From Kribbella solani (GTDB taxonomy: Bacteria; Actinomycetota; Actinomycetes; Propionibacteriales; Kribbellaceae), in assembly GCF_014205295.1 (NCBI RefSeq), contig NZ_JACHNF010000001.1, forward strand, positions 7,564,001-7,628,000: DNA of 64,000 nt. The letters run 5' to 3'. The notes under the pieces are model-generated. The model worked only from the letters and a program-made list of their open reading frames with translations, had not been told where the DNA came from and did no database searches. Below, piece by piece: positions 42,517 to 51,500 of this stretch. A program made the translations under genes and the position numbers. Each line of letters opens with the position of its first letter. Position 1 is the stretch's first letter.

Positions 42517-43298
42517 CCGGCCACGACCTGGAGGTTCGAGCGGGCGCCGAGGTGCGTCATCCGGTCCGCGACCTGCTCGGCCGTCGGCGCGGTCAGGCTG
42601 CCGGCCAGTACGCCGTCGGCGAGGAACACGACCTGGTCGGCGTACGACGCCGCGACCGGATCGTGCGTGACCATCACCACGGTCTGACCTTGCGAGCGCA
42701 CCGGCTCCCGGAGCAGTTCGAGTACGTCGGCCGCCGTCTGCGTGTCGAGCGCGCCGGTCGGTTCGTCGGCGAAGATCACCGCCGGCCGGGAGACCAGCGC
42801 ACGGGCGATCGCGACGCGCTGCTGCTGACCGCCGGACAGTTCGCCCGGACGGTGCTTGTGCCGCTCGGCGAGACCGACCCGGTCGAGTACCTGGCGGACC
42901 GCTTCCTTGTTCACGCGGCGGCCGTCGAGTTCCTGCGGCAGGCAGACGTTCTGCCAGACGGTCAGCGCGGGCAGCAGGTTGAAGGACTGGAAGACGAACC
43001 CGATCCGCTCCCGGCGCAGCTCGGTCAGCTTGCGCTCGCTGAGCCCGGCCAGCGGCTGGCCGTCGATCAGCACACTGCCCGAGGTCGGCCGGTCGAGTCC
43101 GGCGGCGCAGTGCAGAAAGGTGCTCTTGCCCGATCCGGACGGACCCATCACCGCGGTGAAGGTACCGGGGGCGAACTTCATCGAGATCCCGTTCAGAGCG
43201 GTGACCGTGTTACCACCGCGTCCGTAGACTCGGCGTACGTCGTCGAGGACGACCGAGTACCCGGTCCCGTCGATGGGTTCCTGCGTGCGCTTTCTCAT
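42513..43298 (-). CDS. ABC exporter ATPase, MacB/LolD-like
   Basis: 261 residues. Walker A GPSGSGKSTFLHCAAGLD near 52, Q-loop FVFQSFNLLPALT, signature LSGGQQQRVAIARALV near 155, Walker B VIFADEPTGALD near 175 and switch His in VMVTHDPVAA. It drives the FtsX-type permease. A TetR gene lies upstream on the same strand, and the palindrome GGTGGAC-AAAA-GTCCACC sits in its leader region. Confidence 0.94.
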   Translation of the reverse strand: MRKRTQEPIDGTGYSVVLDDVRRVYGRGGNTVTALNGISMKFAPGTFTAVMGPSGSGKSTFLHCAAGLDRPTSGSVLIDGQPLAGLSERKLTELRRERIGFVFQSFNLLPALTVWQNVCLPQELDGRRVNKEAVRQVLDRVGLAERHKHRPGELSGGQQQRVAIARALVSRPAVIFADEPTGALDTQTAADVLELLREPVRSQGQTVVMVTHDPVAASYADQVVFLADGVLAGSLTAPTAEQVADRMTHLGARSNLQVVAG

Positions 43299-43355
43299 GC
43301 CGACGACGCTACGGAGCGGCGACCATCACTTCGATGGTGCTCAGCCGCCTGCCCG

Positions 43356-43373
43356 GGTGGACAAAAGTCCACC
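43356..43373. promoter_or_regulatory. Palindrome upstream of the MacB-like exporter operon
   Basis: GGTGGAC-AAAA-GTCCACC, 58 bases before the ATPase start. Candidate operator of the exporter operon. Confidence 0.55.
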
Positions 43374-43405
43374 TTCTGTCTGCTCTCCGAAACCTCCCCG
43401 CGAGC

Positions 43406-43424
43406 CGGCGCCGTTCTGGCGCCG
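43406..43424 (-). terminator. Hairpin after the TetR gene
   Basis: CGGCGCC-GTTCT-GGCGCCG just past the TetR stop; GC-rich stem without a T-run. Confidence 0.5.
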
Positions 43425-43431
43425 AAACGGG

Positions 43432-44028
43432 TTAGGAGCGGAGCAGGGCGCGCAGGCCGGCCTGGTAGCTGGCCGGGGTGACGTCGCCGATGATCAGCCG
43501 CTGCAGGATGAACCCGGGAATCATCCCGAACATCACCTGCGCGACGCACTCCGGATCGACGTCCGGGTCGAGCGTGCCGTCGGCCTGCGCGCGCCGGGCG
43601 ATCTCGAGGAAGTGGCCGCGCAGCCGGACGTACTTGCCCTTGGCGACCGCGCGGATCGCCTCGTTCCGGAGTGACTCGGACCAGGCCTGGATCCCGACCC
43701 GGGTGACGTCGCCGCCGGGTGCCTCGGCGATCGTGACCACGTGCTCGATCGTCGCCTCCATCGCGGCCAGCGGGGTCAGTGGCGCGCCGGTGTCGAGGAT
43801 GTGGTCGAACAGTTCGTCGACCGTACTCAGCGCGTCTTCGGCGATCGCGGCGACGATCTCTTCCTTGCTCTTGAAGTAGCCGTAGACGGCGCCCGCGGAC
43901 AGGCCGGAGGCCCGGATCACGTCGGCCATCGTGGTCTTGTGGAAGCCGTCCTCGATCACGCAGGTCCGGGCCGCGGCGACGATCTGGGCGCGGCGGGCCA
44001 GGCGGTGTTCTTCGGTGACCTTCGGCAC
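43432..44028 (-). CDS. TetR-family transcriptional regulator
   Basis: 198 residues. HTH at about 10-58 (RAQIVAAARTCVIEDGFHKT, TMADVIRASGLSAGAVYGYF). C-terminal domain of the TetR_C_6/13-like type. GTG 44028 gives a normal N-terminus. It is divergent from a membrane protein gene across two inverted copies of one operator-like motif, so it probably represses that gene and itself. Confidence 0.9.
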   Translation of the reverse strand: MPKVTEEHRLARRAQIVAAARTCVIEDGFHKTTMADVIRASGLSAGAVYGYFKSKEEIVAAIAEDALSTVDELFDHILDTGAPLTPLAAMEATIEHVVTIAEAPGGDVTRVGIQAWSESLRNEAIRAVAKGKYVRLRGHFLEIARRAQADGTLDPDVDPECVAQVMFGMIPGFILQRLIIGDVTPASYQAGLRALLRS

Positions 44029-44040
44029 CTTCGCAACTTA

Positions 44041-44115
44041 AAACGAATGTCCGTTCTTGACAAGTCGGAGCCTCCCGCGCCAGGCTCGACGGTATAAAGA
44101 ACGGTTATTCGGTTT
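44041..44115. promoter_or_regulatory. Two inverted TetR-operator-like motifs
   Basis: GAACGGACATTCGTTTT on the minus strand (44041-44057) and GAACGGTTATTCGGTTT on the plus strand (44099-44115), 14 of 17 identical, facing each other between the divergent TetR and membrane protein genes. Confidence 0.7.
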
Positions 44116-44132
44116 ATTAGGGAGAGCAGCTC

Positions 44133-45125
44133 ATGACCACTGAGGCGCACGCGGCCCCACGCCGGCCGCCCTTGCTTGCTGTCGTCACCCTGCTGACCGC
44201 GGTCCTCACCGTGCTCCTGATCGCGTTCGCCTGGCCGTCGGCCCGCTCCGAACCGCGGGACGTACCGCTCGCCGTGGCCGGTCCGGCGCCGGCGGTCGCG
44301 CAGGTCAAGGCCGCGCTCGACCAGGCGATGCCGGGTGGGTTCGAGCTCACCGCCGTACCCGACCGGGCGGCCGCGGTGCAGCGGATCAAAGACCGGGACG
44401 CGTACGGGGCGATCGTGCTGGACGCCGCGCAACCCGAGGTACTGACCGCGTCGGCGGGTGGTCCGGCCGTCGCGCAGGTCCTCACCCAGCTGGCCGGCCG
44501 GATGCAGACGCCGGCGAAGGTGACCGATCTGGTGCCGTTGCCGAAGGACGACCCGCGCGGCGCCGGACTCGCCGCGGGCGCGCTGCCGCTCGTACTGGGC
44601 GGGATTCTGGCCGCTGCCGCGCTGACGAAGCTGGTGCGGTCCGGACCGAAGCGGATGATCGGCGCGATCACGTTCGCGGTCACCGGTGGGCTCGCGCTGG
44701 CGGCCGTACTGCAGTACTGGCTCGGCTCGTTCGAAGGCAGCTACCTCGGCAACGCGGGCGTGATCGCGATGTCGATCGCGGCCATCAGTCTGACCTTGCT
44801 CGGTCTCGAATGGCTGCTCGGTACGCCGGGGCTCGCGCTCGGCGGCGCGGTGATGATGCTGCTCGGCAACCCGCTCTCGGGGATGACGAGCGCGCCGGAG
44901 ATGCTGCCGAGCGGCTGGGGTGCGCTCGGACAGTTGCTGCCGCCCGGAGCCGCCGGTACGGCGTTGCGCTCGGTCAGCTTCTTCGACGGCGCCGGCGCCG
45001 GCCGCCCGCTCGTCGTACTGACCTGCTGGCTGCTGGTCGGCCTGCTCTGCTGCGGCCTCGGCGCACTGCGCTCGCGCGGACGCGCCGTACCCGCTGGTCA
45101 AGAGGCGAATCCGGTCCCGGCCTGA
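44133..45125 (+). CDS. Membrane protein resembling YhgE/Pip or ABC-2 permease family
   Basis: 330 residues. One N-terminal membrane helix (about 14-33, LLAVVTLLTAVLTVLLIAFA), an outer domain of about 115 residues (VPLAVAGPAPAVAQVKAALD), then five helices at about 153-310. This one-plus-five topology is shared by ABC-2 permeases and YhgE/Pip proteins. No ATPase is next to it. ATG 44133 is preceded by GGGAGAG. TetR-controlled, so a solvent, drug or lipid stress role is plausible but unproven. Confidence 0.75.
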   Translation: MTTEAHAAPRRPPLLAVVTLLTAVLTVLLIAFAWPSARSEPRDVPLAVAGPAPAVAQVKAALDQAMPGGFELTAVPDRAAAVQRIKDRDAYGAIVLDAAQPEVLTASAGGPAVAQVLTQLAGRMQTPAKVTDLVPLPKDDPRGAGLAAGALPLVLGGILAAAALTKLVRSGPKRMIGAITFAVTGGLALAAVLQYWLGSFEGSYLGNAGVIAMSIAAISLTLLGLEWLLGTPGLALGGAVMMLLGNPLSGMTSAPEMLPSGWGALGQLLPPGAAGTALRSVSFFDGAGAGRPLVVLTCWLLVGLLCCGLGALRSRGRAVPAGQEANPVPA

Positions 45126-45164
45126 CAAAGTACGAGGGTGCCGGCCTGACAAAGTACGGGTATG
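45117..45164. repeat. 24-bp tandem duplication across a stop codon
   Basis: CCGGCCTGACAAAGTACG occurs at 45117-45134 and again at 45141-45158. The first copy contains the membrane protein's TGA, so the gene end was duplicated. Confidence 0.8.
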
Positions 45165-45242
45165 GCAACGCGGTGACCGGATCGTTACGTCCGGCTCGCC
45201 GCGTTGGCACGTAACTGCCGCGACAACGTTGTCTGTCAAGCA

Positions 45243-45272
45243 TTGACTTCGGCCGGTGAGCGCTCCTACGGT
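45243..45272 (+). promoter_or_regulatory. Vegetative promoter of the sugar importer operon
   Basis: TTGACT (45243-45248), 18-bp spacer, TACGGT (45267-45272), about 60 bases before the binding-protein start. Confidence 0.6.
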
Positions 45273-45338
45273 CACGGGAAAGCCCGCAGGGTTTGGGTAG
45301 TGGTACCGCATGACAACGATTGCCCGAAGGTGGACCTG

Positions 45339-46757
45339 ATGCTGACCAGGAAACGTTTCAAAGCAGGCCTCGGAATCAAGGCGGCAGCCGCCGTGAGCGC
45401 ACTTCTGCTCGCGGTCACGGCCTGCAGTCAGGGCTCGACGACGAAGCAGCCGGACTCCGGCGGTTCGCAGAGCGCCGGTCCCGCGCACATCAAGATCGCG
45501 TACCAGCAGTGGGGCCCGGGCACGGTGATGAAGCAGTTCCTCACCGGCGTGAAGTCCGAGTACGAGTCCGCGCACCCCGGCTCGCAGGTCGAGATCGTGC
45601 CGATCGTTGCCAGCGAGAACGACTACTACACCAAGCTGCAGCTGATGATGCGCTCGCCGAACACGGCGCCGGACATCGTGTACGAGGACACCTTCCTGAT
45701 CAACTCCGACATCACCGCGGGGTACCTGAAGCCGCTCGACGACTACATCAAGGGCTGGGAGGACTGGAACCAGTTCGAGGAGACCGCGAAGGGCGCCGCG
45801 AAGGGCGCCGACGGCAAGACGTACGGCATTCCGGACGGCACCGACACGCGTGCGCTCTGGTACAACAAGCAGATCTTCGCCAAGGCGGGTCTGCCCGCCG
45901 ACTGGCAGCCGAAGAACTGGGACGACGTCCTCGCGGCCGCGCGCACGATCAAGCAGAAGGTGCCCGGCGTGACGCCGTTCAACATCTACTCGGGCAAGCC
46001 GATGGGTGAGGCCTCGGCCATGCAGGGCTTCGAGATGCTGCTCTACGGCACCAAGGACACGCTCTACAACTACGACCAGAAGAAGTGGGTAGTAGGCAGC
46101 CAGGGCTTCAAGGACGCGCTGAACTTCATCAAGACCGTCTACACCGAAGGCATCGGCCCGTCGCCGAAGGAAGCCCTCGACCCGAACATGGGCTCCCGGG
46201 TCGGCAGCGAACTGCTGCCGGGCGGCAAGCTGGGGATCGCGCTGGACGGTTCGTGGCTGTACAACAACTGGCTGAAGACCGGCCCGAAGCCGTGGCCGGC
46301 GTGGAGCGAGACGCTCGGCCAGACCGCGATGCCGACCCAGGACGGTGGCGGCAAGGGCAAGATCAGCCTTTCGGGTGGCTGGACCTGGGCGATCCCGGCC
46401 AAGTCGAAGTCGCCGGACGCCGCCTGGGACTTCATCAAGACCCTGCAGACGCAGAAGAACGCGACCAAGTACGCCACCGACGGCGCGCAGATCGCGGTCC
46501 GCAAGGACGTCGCGTCGGACACCTCGTACAAGGAGTCCTCGAAGAGCACGCAGTTCTTCACCGATCTCGTCTCGGTGACCGTGTACCGGCCGGCGCTGCC
46601 GGAGTACCCGAAGGTGTCGAACGAGATCATCACCGCGATGGAGGCGGTGATGACCGGCCAGTCGTCGCCGGACGACGCCGCGAAGAACTACGACCAGGCG
46701 GTCGAGGGCATCGTCGGCGGCAAGGACAAGACGACGACCCAGAGCACCGGACAGTAG
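45339..46757 (+). CDS. Sugar ABC transporter substrate-binding lipoprotein (family 1)
   Basis: 472 residues. Lipoprotein signal with basic N-terminus and lipobox VTAC (Cys near residue 28), then a glycine/serine linker. The fold is that of MalE-like binding proteins: IKIAYQQWGPGTVMKQFLTG, GIPDGTDTRALWYNKQIFAK (hinge/sugar-site region) and GWTWAIPAKSKSPDAAWDFI. It delivers a mono- or oligosaccharide to the next two permeases. ATG 45339 has AAGGTGG upstream. Like many actinobacterial sugar importers, the operon lacks its own ATPase and probably uses a shared MsiK-type one. Confidence 0.93.
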   Translation: MLTRKRFKAGLGIKAAAAVSALLLAVTACSQGSTTKQPDSGGSQSAGPAHIKIAYQQWGPGTVMKQFLTGVKSEYESAHPGSQVEIVPIVASENDYYTKLQLMMRSPNTAPDIVYEDTFLINSDITAGYLKPLDDYIKGWEDWNQFEETAKGAAKGADGKTYGIPDGTDTRALWYNKQIFAKAGLPADWQPKNWDDVLAAARTIKQKVPGVTPFNIYSGKPMGEASAMQGFEMLLYGTKDTLYNYDQKKWVVGSQGFKDALNFIKTVYTEGIGPSPKEALDPNMGSRVGSELLPGGKLGIALDGSWLYNNWLKTGPKPWPAWSETLGQTAMPTQDGGGKGKISLSGGWTWAIPAKSKSPDAAWDFIKTLQTQKNATKYATDGAQIAVRKDVASDTSYKESSKSTQFFTDLVSVTVYRPALPEYPKVSNEIITAMEAVMTGQSSPDDAAKNYDQAVEGIVGGKDKTTTQSTGQ

Positions 46758-46781
46758 TCCCGGCTCGAAGGGATCCCCGCT

Positions 46782-47708
46782 GTGACGACGACTGTCGCGC
46801 CGTCCGCGGCTGCCCCCGCTCCGAAACGGAGCGGGCGGCCGCGCGGCGCCAAACTGGTAAAGATGCTGCCGCTGACGCCGGCCATCGGGCTGATGCTGGT
46901 CTTCCTGGCCGGCCCGATCCTGTACTGCGTGTACGCCGCGTTCACGAACATGGCGCTGACCGGTACCGGCGCGGCGAACGTGCAGTTCGTCGGCCTGGAG
47001 AACTTCCGGAAGGCCTTCGGCAGCAACGCGTTCACGAACGCGATCTGGATGACGCTGGTGTTCACGCTGATCTCCGCGATCATCGGCCAGAACACCCTCG
47101 GACTCGGCCTCGCGCTGCTGATGCGCCGATCCACCAAGGTGGTGCGGAACTTCGTCGGTACCGCGGTGATCGGCGCCTGGGTCCTGCCTGAGGTGGTCGC
47201 GGCGTACCTGTTGAGCGCTTTCTTCAACGACAACGGCACGCTGAACGTGATGCTGCACGCGGTCGGTCTGCCCGGTCAGGACTGGTTGTACGCGGCACCG
47301 ATCATCGCCGTGTCGCTGGCCAACATCTGGCGCGGTACGGCGTTCTCGATGCTGGTGTACTCGGCGGCGCTGAGCGAAGTACCCAAGGAGATCGAGGAGT
47401 CGGCCGAGATGGACGGCGCGGCCGGGTTCCGCCGGCTGGTGTTCGTCACGCTGCCGATGATCAGCCGGGCGATCATGACCAACCTGATGCTGATCACGCT
47501 GCAGACGCTCAGCGTGTTCGGCCTGATCTACGCGATGACCCGCGGCGGCCCGGGGACGAAGAGCCAGACGTTGCCGCTGTACATGTACGAGCAGGCGTTC
47601 AGCTTCTCCCAGATCGGGTACGGCACCGCGATCGCCCTGGTGATGCTGGCGATCGGTGCGGTCTTCTCGCTGATCTACCTGCGTGGACTCAACTCGGAGG
47701 CAGCGTGA
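46782..47708 (+). CDS. Sugar ABC transporter permease, MalF-like
   Basis: 308 residues, six membrane helices. A short alanine-rich cytoplasmic tail leads to the first helix (LPLTPAIGLMLVFLAGPILY). The EAA coupling loop is EVPKEIEESAEMDGAAGFRR. The end is shared with the next permease gene (overlap of four bases). Forms the channel with the MalG-like partner. Confidence 0.94.
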   Translation: MTTTVAPSAAAPAPKRSGRPRGAKLVKMLPLTPAIGLMLVFLAGPILYCVYAAFTNMALTGTGAANVQFVGLENFRKAFGSNAFTNAIWMTLVFTLISAIIGQNTLGLGLALLMRRSTKVVRNFVGTAVIGAWVLPEVVAAYLLSAFFNDNGTLNVMLHAVGLPGQDWLYAAPIIAVSLANIWRGTAFSMLVYSAALSEVPKEIEESAEMDGAAGFRRLVFVTLPMISRAIMTNLMLITLQTLSVFGLIYAMTRGGPGTKSQTLPLYMYEQAFSFSQIGYGTAIALVMLAIGAVFSLIYLRGLNSEAA

Positions 47709-48532
47709 TCGCGCGCGATCGGATGAGCAAGCTCGCGTCGAACCTGGTCCTGCTGGCGATCGGCGTGCTGTTCGTACTGCCCTTGCTGTGGGTGCTGTTC
47801 GCGTCGATCAACCGGACGGCCGGGCTGCGGGTGGAGTTCCCGACGCATCCGACACTCAACAACTTCAAGGCCGTACTGAACACCGACACGACGTACCGCC
47901 CGGTGCTGAACGGTCTGGTGCTGTGCGGTGGGTCCGCGTTGCTGACGATGGTCTGCGCAGTGCTGGCGGCGTACCCGCTGTCGCGCTTCAAGACCAGGTT
48001 CAACCGGCCGTTCCTGCTCACCGTGCTGTTCTGCACCGGGCTGCCGATCACCGCGGTGATGGTCCCGGTGTACGGGCTGTTCGTGCAGCTGAACCTGGTC
48101 GACACCATTGGTGGCACCATCATGTTCATGGCGACCAGTTCGTTGCCGTTCGCGATCTGGCTGACCAAGACGTTCATGGACGGCGTACCGATCTCGCTGG
48201 AGGAAGCGGCCTGGGTCGACGGCGCCGGCAACATGCGCGCGCTGCGGGCGATCGTGCTGCCGCTGATGTGGCCGGGGATCGCGGTGGTGCTGATCTTCAC
48301 CTTCATCGGCATGTGGGGCAACTTCTTCGTACCGTTCATGCTCTTGCTCTCCCCGGAGCGGTTGCCGGCGTCGGTCAGCATCTTCACCTTCTTCAGCCAG
48401 TACGGCGAACCGAACTACGGGCAGCTCGCGGCGTACTCGATCATCTACACGATGCCGGTGCTGCTGCTGTACCTGCTGCTCAGCAAGAAACTCGGTGGCG
48501 CTTTCGCGCTGGGCGGCGCGATCAAGGGCTGA
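47705..48532 (+). CDS. Sugar ABC transporter permease, MalG-like
   Basis: 275 residues, six membrane helices beginning LVLLAIGVLFVLPLLWVLFA. The EAA loop is GVPISLEEAAWVDGAGNMRA followed by IVLPLMWPG. The GTG start at 47705 overlaps the previous stop. Its 3' end overlaps the convergent trypsin-STAND gene by 11 bases. Confidence 0.94.
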   Translation: MIARDRMSKLASNLVLLAIGVLFVLPLLWVLFASINRTAGLRVEFPTHPTLNNFKAVLNTDTTYRPVLNGLVLCGGSALLTMVCAVLAAYPLSRFKTRFNRPFLLTVLFCTGLPITAVMVPVYGLFVQLNLVDTIGGTIMFMATSSLPFAIWLTKTFMDGVPISLEEAAWVDGAGNMRALRAIVLPLMWPGIAVVLIFTFIGMWGNFFVPFMLLLSPERLPASVSIFTFFSQYGEPNYGQLAAYSIIYTMPVLLLYLLLSKKLGGAFALGGAIKG

Positions 48533-51500
48533 GCAAGGCGTTCAGCGCGCCGGGTTCCAGGTCGACGGCGCGTTTGATCGCGTCCAGCGGCAGGTCGATC
48601 CACAGCGCCTCGGCCAGGCGGCGGCGGACGTGGCCGGCAGCGCCCTTGTCGGCCAGGTGCAGGTAGACGAGCGCCTGGCCGAACGGCGCGCGGATACTCG
48701 ACGCACAGGCATCGGCAGCACTGCTCTCGCCGAGTTTGTCGGTGACCTCGGAGATGATGCGGTACGCGTACAGCCGTCGTTCGTCCCAAGGCACTTGACC
48801 GAGCAGCGCGACCGCGCGGTCGCGATAGACCTGGGCCTGCTCCAGATCCCGGTTGTGTACGGCAGCGAGCGCCAGCTGGGCGTAGATCTCGGTCAGATGT
48901 TCGTCCTCGGAACGGCTTGCCAGCGTCGCTTCGGCGGCCGGGTAGTCGCGGGCGGTCGCCAGGGCCTGAGCCACTGAGAAGGTGAGCTCAGCGAATCTGG
49001 CTGCTGATGCGACGGATCGGACGTACTCGACCATCGCGTGCGCGTCGCGGGGAGTACAGGTGGCGGCTTCGAGGACGAGGTACAGGTCGTAGTCCCGGCG
49101 GGAGCCCGACAGCAGGGCGAACACTTCTCGCGCCAGCTCGGCCGCGGCGGTCGGGTGGCGCGGGCGGAGGGACTGCGCGAGGTCCAGCAGAGCGGCCGCG
49201 CGATCGGTCGCCGTCGGTAGCCCGTGAATCATCGACCGGAGCGTCGCGAGGTCACCGGCACTCGCGAAGGCGACCAGGATCGGCTGCACTCTGGAGTAGT
49301 GATCAGGATAGACGGCGAGGAAAGTACGACGGGCCAGCTCGACGTCACCGGTCAGCAACGCCGCTGGGAACGCCTCCTCGTACGCGGTCCTGCGGTTGAT
49401 CAGCGAATCGGACGAATCCGTCCAGGACAGCAACGTGGGCGCTACGTTCTGCAGCACCGCGGTCGCCGCGGTGAGTTCGTGCTGCCGGGCCAGCGCATGG
49501 GCGAGAGCGCAGCGCCGGATGATCCGTACCTCGGGATCGCTCGTCGAGCTGACGACGGATCTGGCCCGGTCGAGCTGCCCAGCGGCGACGGCGAGCAGGA
49601 TCAGCTCGATCGGGCCGATCCGGTCCAGCGGCGCCGAACGATCGGCTGAGGCCATGATCCGGCGGCTCTCGGCGACGAAGCGGCGGGCTTGTTCGCGCTC
49701 GCCGGCGAGCGCCGCGTGCTTGGCGACCACGGCGTAGGCCTCGGCGTGGTGGCCCTTCGGGCCTCGGCAGTACTCCTCCCAACGGCAGCATTCTTCGGCG
49801 TGGCGATAGTTGCCCTTGGCAGCAAACGCCACTGCCAGCTCCTGCTTGCACGTCACACTCCCGCCGGAGTACTCCGCCAGCAGTTCGTCCTCGGACATCG
49901 ATCGAAAGTCGTGCGGCCAGACCGGTCGATACCCGCGGATCGAGCGGTACAAGGACTCCGCACGGCGCCGATCGCCGCGCCCGGCCGCCGCCTGTGCACG
50001 CGCCAGCACGACGCTGTTCCGGCTGACCGGGTACAGGTCCATCTGCTCGGTGTACTCGTCGGCGCGCGCGTAGTCGCCCGCCCCCTCGGCGGCGGCTGCC
50101 AAGTGCGCACAGATCGATACGCGTACGTCGTAGTCGTCGACCGTCTTTGCCAAGGCCGACGCCTGTCGGTGGTCGCCGGCCCGGTCCGACAGCCAGGCCA
50201 TCGCGGCGATTCGCTCCGCGTTGTCGCGGACGTGCCGTACGAGCGACCAGGCGCGGGCAAGGTCGGAGTCGGCGACGACCTGAGCCAACTCGACCAATGC
50301 CCGCGGCCGGGAGTCGGTCACCGAGTACGCCAATGCCTCGGCAAGAGTGGGTTCGCCCAGTAGCTCGAGTACCGAAGGAAGACAGGCGGGCATACCGGCG
50401 TATTGGGCAGCGAGGTCGGCACGTCGTACGGCGAGCCGCATCGCCACCGTCAAGTCAGGGAGTGGCTGCATCGTGTTGAGGCGGTGTGCCAGGAACAGCT
50501 CGGACAGGGCGAGCTGATCTGCACCGGTCCAGGCCCGTAGCCGGTCTTGGCGCTCGTTGTCATCGGCGCACCAGAGCAGACCGTCCAGGTCACCGACCGC
50601 GGCGAGTAGGTGTGGATAGGCGCGCAGCAGGTAGTCCGGTGTGCCCTCTGGCCAATGCCGCTGCTGATAGGTCTCCGCCCAGGCGCGCAACTCGCGGCGT
50701 CGTTGGGCAACTTCGGCGCCAAGTTGTTCTTCCGCGGTGGCGCGGAGGGCGTCGTGGCTGAATACATAGCCGGCTTCGGTCAGCCGTACGCTACGTCCGA
50801 GTACCCCGGCGAGCTGCTCGGCGAGGTCGAAACGCGATCGTCCGGTCAGCTCGGCCAGATCGTCTTTGCTCAGGCCACCTCCGGAGGCCGCGAGCAGGCC
50901 GATCACCGGGCGATCGGGGCCGCGCAGTACGCGAACGAGCTCGTTTGTTGCCTCCCGCTCCAGGTCGACGGCGTGCGGCGAGGGCGACAGGCGGCGTAGC
51001 TGGTAGGTCCGGAGCGGATGGTCTGTGCGGACGTCTACCGGAATTGACAGACCGGTCCGGCTGGTCAGGATGATGCGCAGATTCGGCGGGACCCGGCGGG
51101 GGAGCAGGGAGGCGATACTCGGTCTGCTCAAGTCCGATCCGGTGTCTTCGTCGAGGCCGTCCACGACGAGTACAAGGCGTTGTCCCACTTCGGCGGCGCG
51201 GGCGGCCGCGGACTCGTACGCCGATGCCAGCGCCTGGAAGCGGTCCGGCTCGTCGGAACCGGGCAGCAGCTGCGGGAGGATCGCTGACAGGTAGGCGTCG
51301 GAGTCCGACTGGCCGGGGAGGCGGCGGGTGACGAAGAACGAAACGACCTCCACGCCGGGCGGCGGATGGAGGACGAACCAGGACAGCAACGCGGATTTGC
51401 CGGCCCAAGGCTCGGCTTGCCACCACAGACAGAGCTCGTCGCTTGCACAGAAGGCGGCCAGCTCAGCGAGTTCTTCGGTGCGATCGAGCAGCTGGTCCGG

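Noticed and set aside
43956..47258. A 1,100-codon open frame on the minus strand
   Set aside because: It is antisense to a membrane protein, a binding protein and a permease with clear family motifs. Its arginine- and histidine-rich translation is typical of a shadow frame in high-GC DNA.
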